DNA of 16,724 bases from an uncultured Desulfarculaceae bacterium (GTDB lineage Bacteria; Desulfobacterota; Desulfarculia; Desulfarculales; Desulfarculaceae): NCBI GenBank assembly GCA_937908275.1, contig CALERA010000211.1, positions 1 to 16,724 of the forward strand, written 5' to 3'. Both the position numbers and the translations under genes were made by a program. Of this stretch, positions 15,520-16,724 are shown in pieces. Each line of letters begins with the position of its first letter. The first letter of the stretch is position 1. The notes beneath the pieces are model-generated. The model did no database searches, was not told the origin of the DNA, and worked only from the letters and a program-made list of their open reading frames with translations.

Positions 15520-15566
15520 GGGTGGCCCGGACAACTTGTTGTCCGGGTCGCGCAGCGACAAGAGGT
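15520..15566 (+). repeat. two-hairpin repeat, copy 2
   Basis: Stem 1 is CCCGGACAAC (15526-15535), then TT, then GTTGTCCGGG (15538-15547). Stem 2 is TCGC-GCA-GCGA (15548-15558), followed by CAAGAGGT. It lies 343 bases from copy 1 in the same orientation. Confidence 0.85.
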
Positions 15567-15709
15567 ACCAGCGCGACCTTGCGCCCTGCCAGTTCGCCCC
15601 CTACCCTCACGTGTCCCATCTTCCCACCCCGCAGCCCATCGCCGTCCGCACCACGACGCCTCTTCTCCTCGCCCCGTGCCCCCGTGCGCCTACGCCTGAC
15701 CCCGATAGT

Positions 15710-15768
15710 CTAGTTGACAACTAGGCTAAATCTAGCGCCATAATTAATGGCAATGATTGCTGGCAATC
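15710..15768 (+). promoter_or_regulatory. msrAB promoter with three inverted repeats
   Basis: TTGACA (15714-15719) and CATAAT (15739-15744) form a promoter with a slightly long 19-base spacer. The -35 lies inside the perfect palindrome CTAGTTG-A-CAACTAG (15710-15724). The -10 lies inside GCCAT-AATTA-ATGGC (15737-15751). A third inverted repeat, GATTGC-TG-GCAATC (15755-15768), lies just past the expected start point. This arrangement suggests a repressor operator; the regulator is not identified. Confidence 0.5.
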
Positions 15769-15797
15769 GGCCGGCGTCCCCCCTGCGGAGGTGCCCC

Positions 15798-16724
15798 ATG
15801 TCATTGCGGATGCTGCCCCTTTCCGGTATCTGCGCCCTGGCTTTAGCCGGTGGCCTATGGCTGTTGGCCGGCCCGGCCCTGGCGGTCAGCCCCCAGGACC
15901 TGAAACCCAAGCCTGGCGAGGCGGTGGCGACCTTTGCCGGCGGTTGCTTCTGGTGCACCGAGGCGGATTTCGAGAAGGCGCCGGGCGTCACCCGGGTCTA
16001 TTCCGGCTTCTCCGGCGGCAGCGAGGTCAACCCCACCTACGCCGAGAACTCCGCCGGCAAGACCCATCACCTGGAGGCGGTGCAGGTCTTCTTCGACCCC
16101 AAGCAGGTCACCTACCAGGACCTGGTGGAGTACCTCTGGCGGCACATCGACCCCACCGACGGCGGCGGTCAGTTCGTGGATCGCGGTCCGCAATACCGCG
16201 CGGCGATCTTCTATCACGACGATGAGCAGCGCCAGATCGCCGAGGCCTCCAAGCAGCGCCTGGCCGCCTCGGGCCTGTTCGGCGACAAACCCATAGTCAC
16301 CGAGATCCGGCCCTACACCGCCTTCTACCCGGCCGAGGAATACCACCAGGATTATTACAAAAAGAACCCTATCCGCTATCGCTACTACCGCTTCGGCTCG
16401 GGGCGCGACCAGTTCCTGAAGAAGGTCTGGGGCGAGGAATCCGCCCGGACCCTGGGCGCGCAGCCAGTGCCGCCGCCCCAGCCTTTCGTGAAGCCCAGCC
16501 GCGAGGAACTCAAGCAGCGCCTGACGCCGATGCAGTTCGAGGTGACCCAGGAGAGCGGCACCGAGTCGCCCTACAAGAACGAGTATTGGGACAACAAGCA
16601 GCCGGGCATCTACGTGGACGTGGTCTCGGGCGAACCGCTGTTCTCCTCGCTGGACAAATACGACTCCGAGACCGGCTGGCCCAGCTTCACCAAGCCCCTG
16701 GAGCCGGGCAACATCGCGACCCGG
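15798..16724 (+). CDS. msrAB: Exported MsrA-MsrB fusion, methionine sulfoxide reductase, 3' partial
   Basis: This bifunctional enzyme repairs both stereoisomers of methionine sulfoxide. Residues 1-29 form a signal peptide (LRMLPLSG, a hydrophobic core, then AGPALA), so it acts in the periplasm or on the outer face of the membrane. The MsrA domain (about 40-210) has the catalytic motif GGCFWC, with Cys50, and TYAENSAGKTHHLEAV. The MsrB domain begins near 240 (LTPMQFEVTQESGTESPYKN) and shows SGEPLFSS and SETGWPSFTKPLEPGNI. The usual CxxC zinc cysteine before GEPLF is absent, as in zinc-free MsrB types. The frame is open at the window end, so the catalytic MsrB cysteine is not seen. ATG 15798 has GGAGGTG upstream. 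A thioredoxin-like reductant is expected but none is in the window. Confidence 0.95.
   Translation, partial: MSLRMLPLSGICALALAGGLWLLAGPALAVSPQDLKPKPGEAVATFAGGCFWCTEADFEKAPGVTRVYSGFSGGSEVNPTYAENSAGKTHHLEAVQVFFDPKQVTYQDLVEYLWRHIDPTDGGGQFVDRGPQYRAAIFYHDDEQRQIAEASKQRLAASGLFGDKPIVTEIRPYTAFYPAEEYHQDYYKKNPIRYRYYRFGSGRDQFLKKVWGEESARTLGAQPVPPPQPFVKPSREELKQRLTPMQFEVTQESGTESPYKNEYWDNKQPGIYVDVVSGEPLFSSLDKYDSETGWPSFTKPLEPGNIATR

Larger units (their letters stand above)
15057..15797. other. 741-base gene-free spacer upstream of msrAB
   Basis: This spacer holds, in order, the terminator-like hairpin, two AT-rich hairpins, repeat copies 1, 3 and 2 with the palindromic repeat between copies 3 and 2, a cytosine-rich stretch (about 15590-15705) in which I see nothing, and the msrAB promoter region. 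The short open frames here are all translations of repeats. Confidence 0.7.

Noticed and set aside
15177..15566. CRISPR array
   Set aside because: Only three copies, unevenly spaced and in mixed orientation, with no cas genes.
15136..15724. Several short open frames of 68-129 codons between the membrane protein and msrAB
   Set aside because: They are translations of the repeats, including the HCEERSDEAIS peptide, with no consistent codon bias or ribosome sites.

Overview
The window is a strongly GC-rich bacterial chromosome segment with third codon positions saturated in G/C. It is interrupted by two AT-rich stretches (about 10095-10911 and 14321-15175) that look imported. Gene content suggests an anaerobic deltaproteobacterium in the broad sense (Desulfobacterota, perhaps Desulfarculales- or Desulfovibrionales-like): a LUD/LutC lactate-utilisation protein, an ADP-forming acyl-CoA synthetase followed by a BioD/DRTGG 'phosphotransacetylase-family' protein, and a fused ispDF directly upstream of cysS. 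This taxonomic call is inference from gene content only.

Layout. (1) 1-646: a LUD-domain protein cut at its start by the window edge. (2) 753-2576: a ClC chloride channel/transporter with a C-terminal CBS pair, behind a good sigma70-type promoter. (3) 2771-5947: a two-gene operon of ADP-forming acyl-CoA synthetase and its P-loop/DRTGG partner, for acetate/acyl-CoA energy metabolism. (4) 5954-7282, minus strand: a TPR protein whose stop lies six bases from the stop of the operon. (5) 7421-10094: ispDF and cysS, four bases apart. (6) 10106-12215: an accessory block between cysS and uvrB, with two divergent copies of an AbiGi-like protein (the family named after the lactococcal AbiG abortive-infection system) on either side of a small SAM methyltransferase. 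The first copy is AT-rich; the second has host-like composition. (7) 12275-14320: uvrB. (8) 14321-15175: a second AT-rich stretch with an orphan multi-pass membrane protein. (9) 15177-15566: three copies of a two-hairpin repeat, in both orientations, and one copy of a widespread palindromic intergenic repeat. (10) 15798 to the end: an exported MsrA-MsrB fusion, cut by the window end, behind a promoter packed with inverted repeats.

The housekeeping genes (ispDF, cysS, uvrB) are ordinary. The most interesting parts are the duplicated AbiGi-like genes around a methyltransferase with no recognisable AbiGii toxin partner, the repeat family whose stems differ between copies while pairing is kept, and the palindromic promoter of msrAB. 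No tRNA, rRNA, CRISPR array, integrase or transposase was seen.
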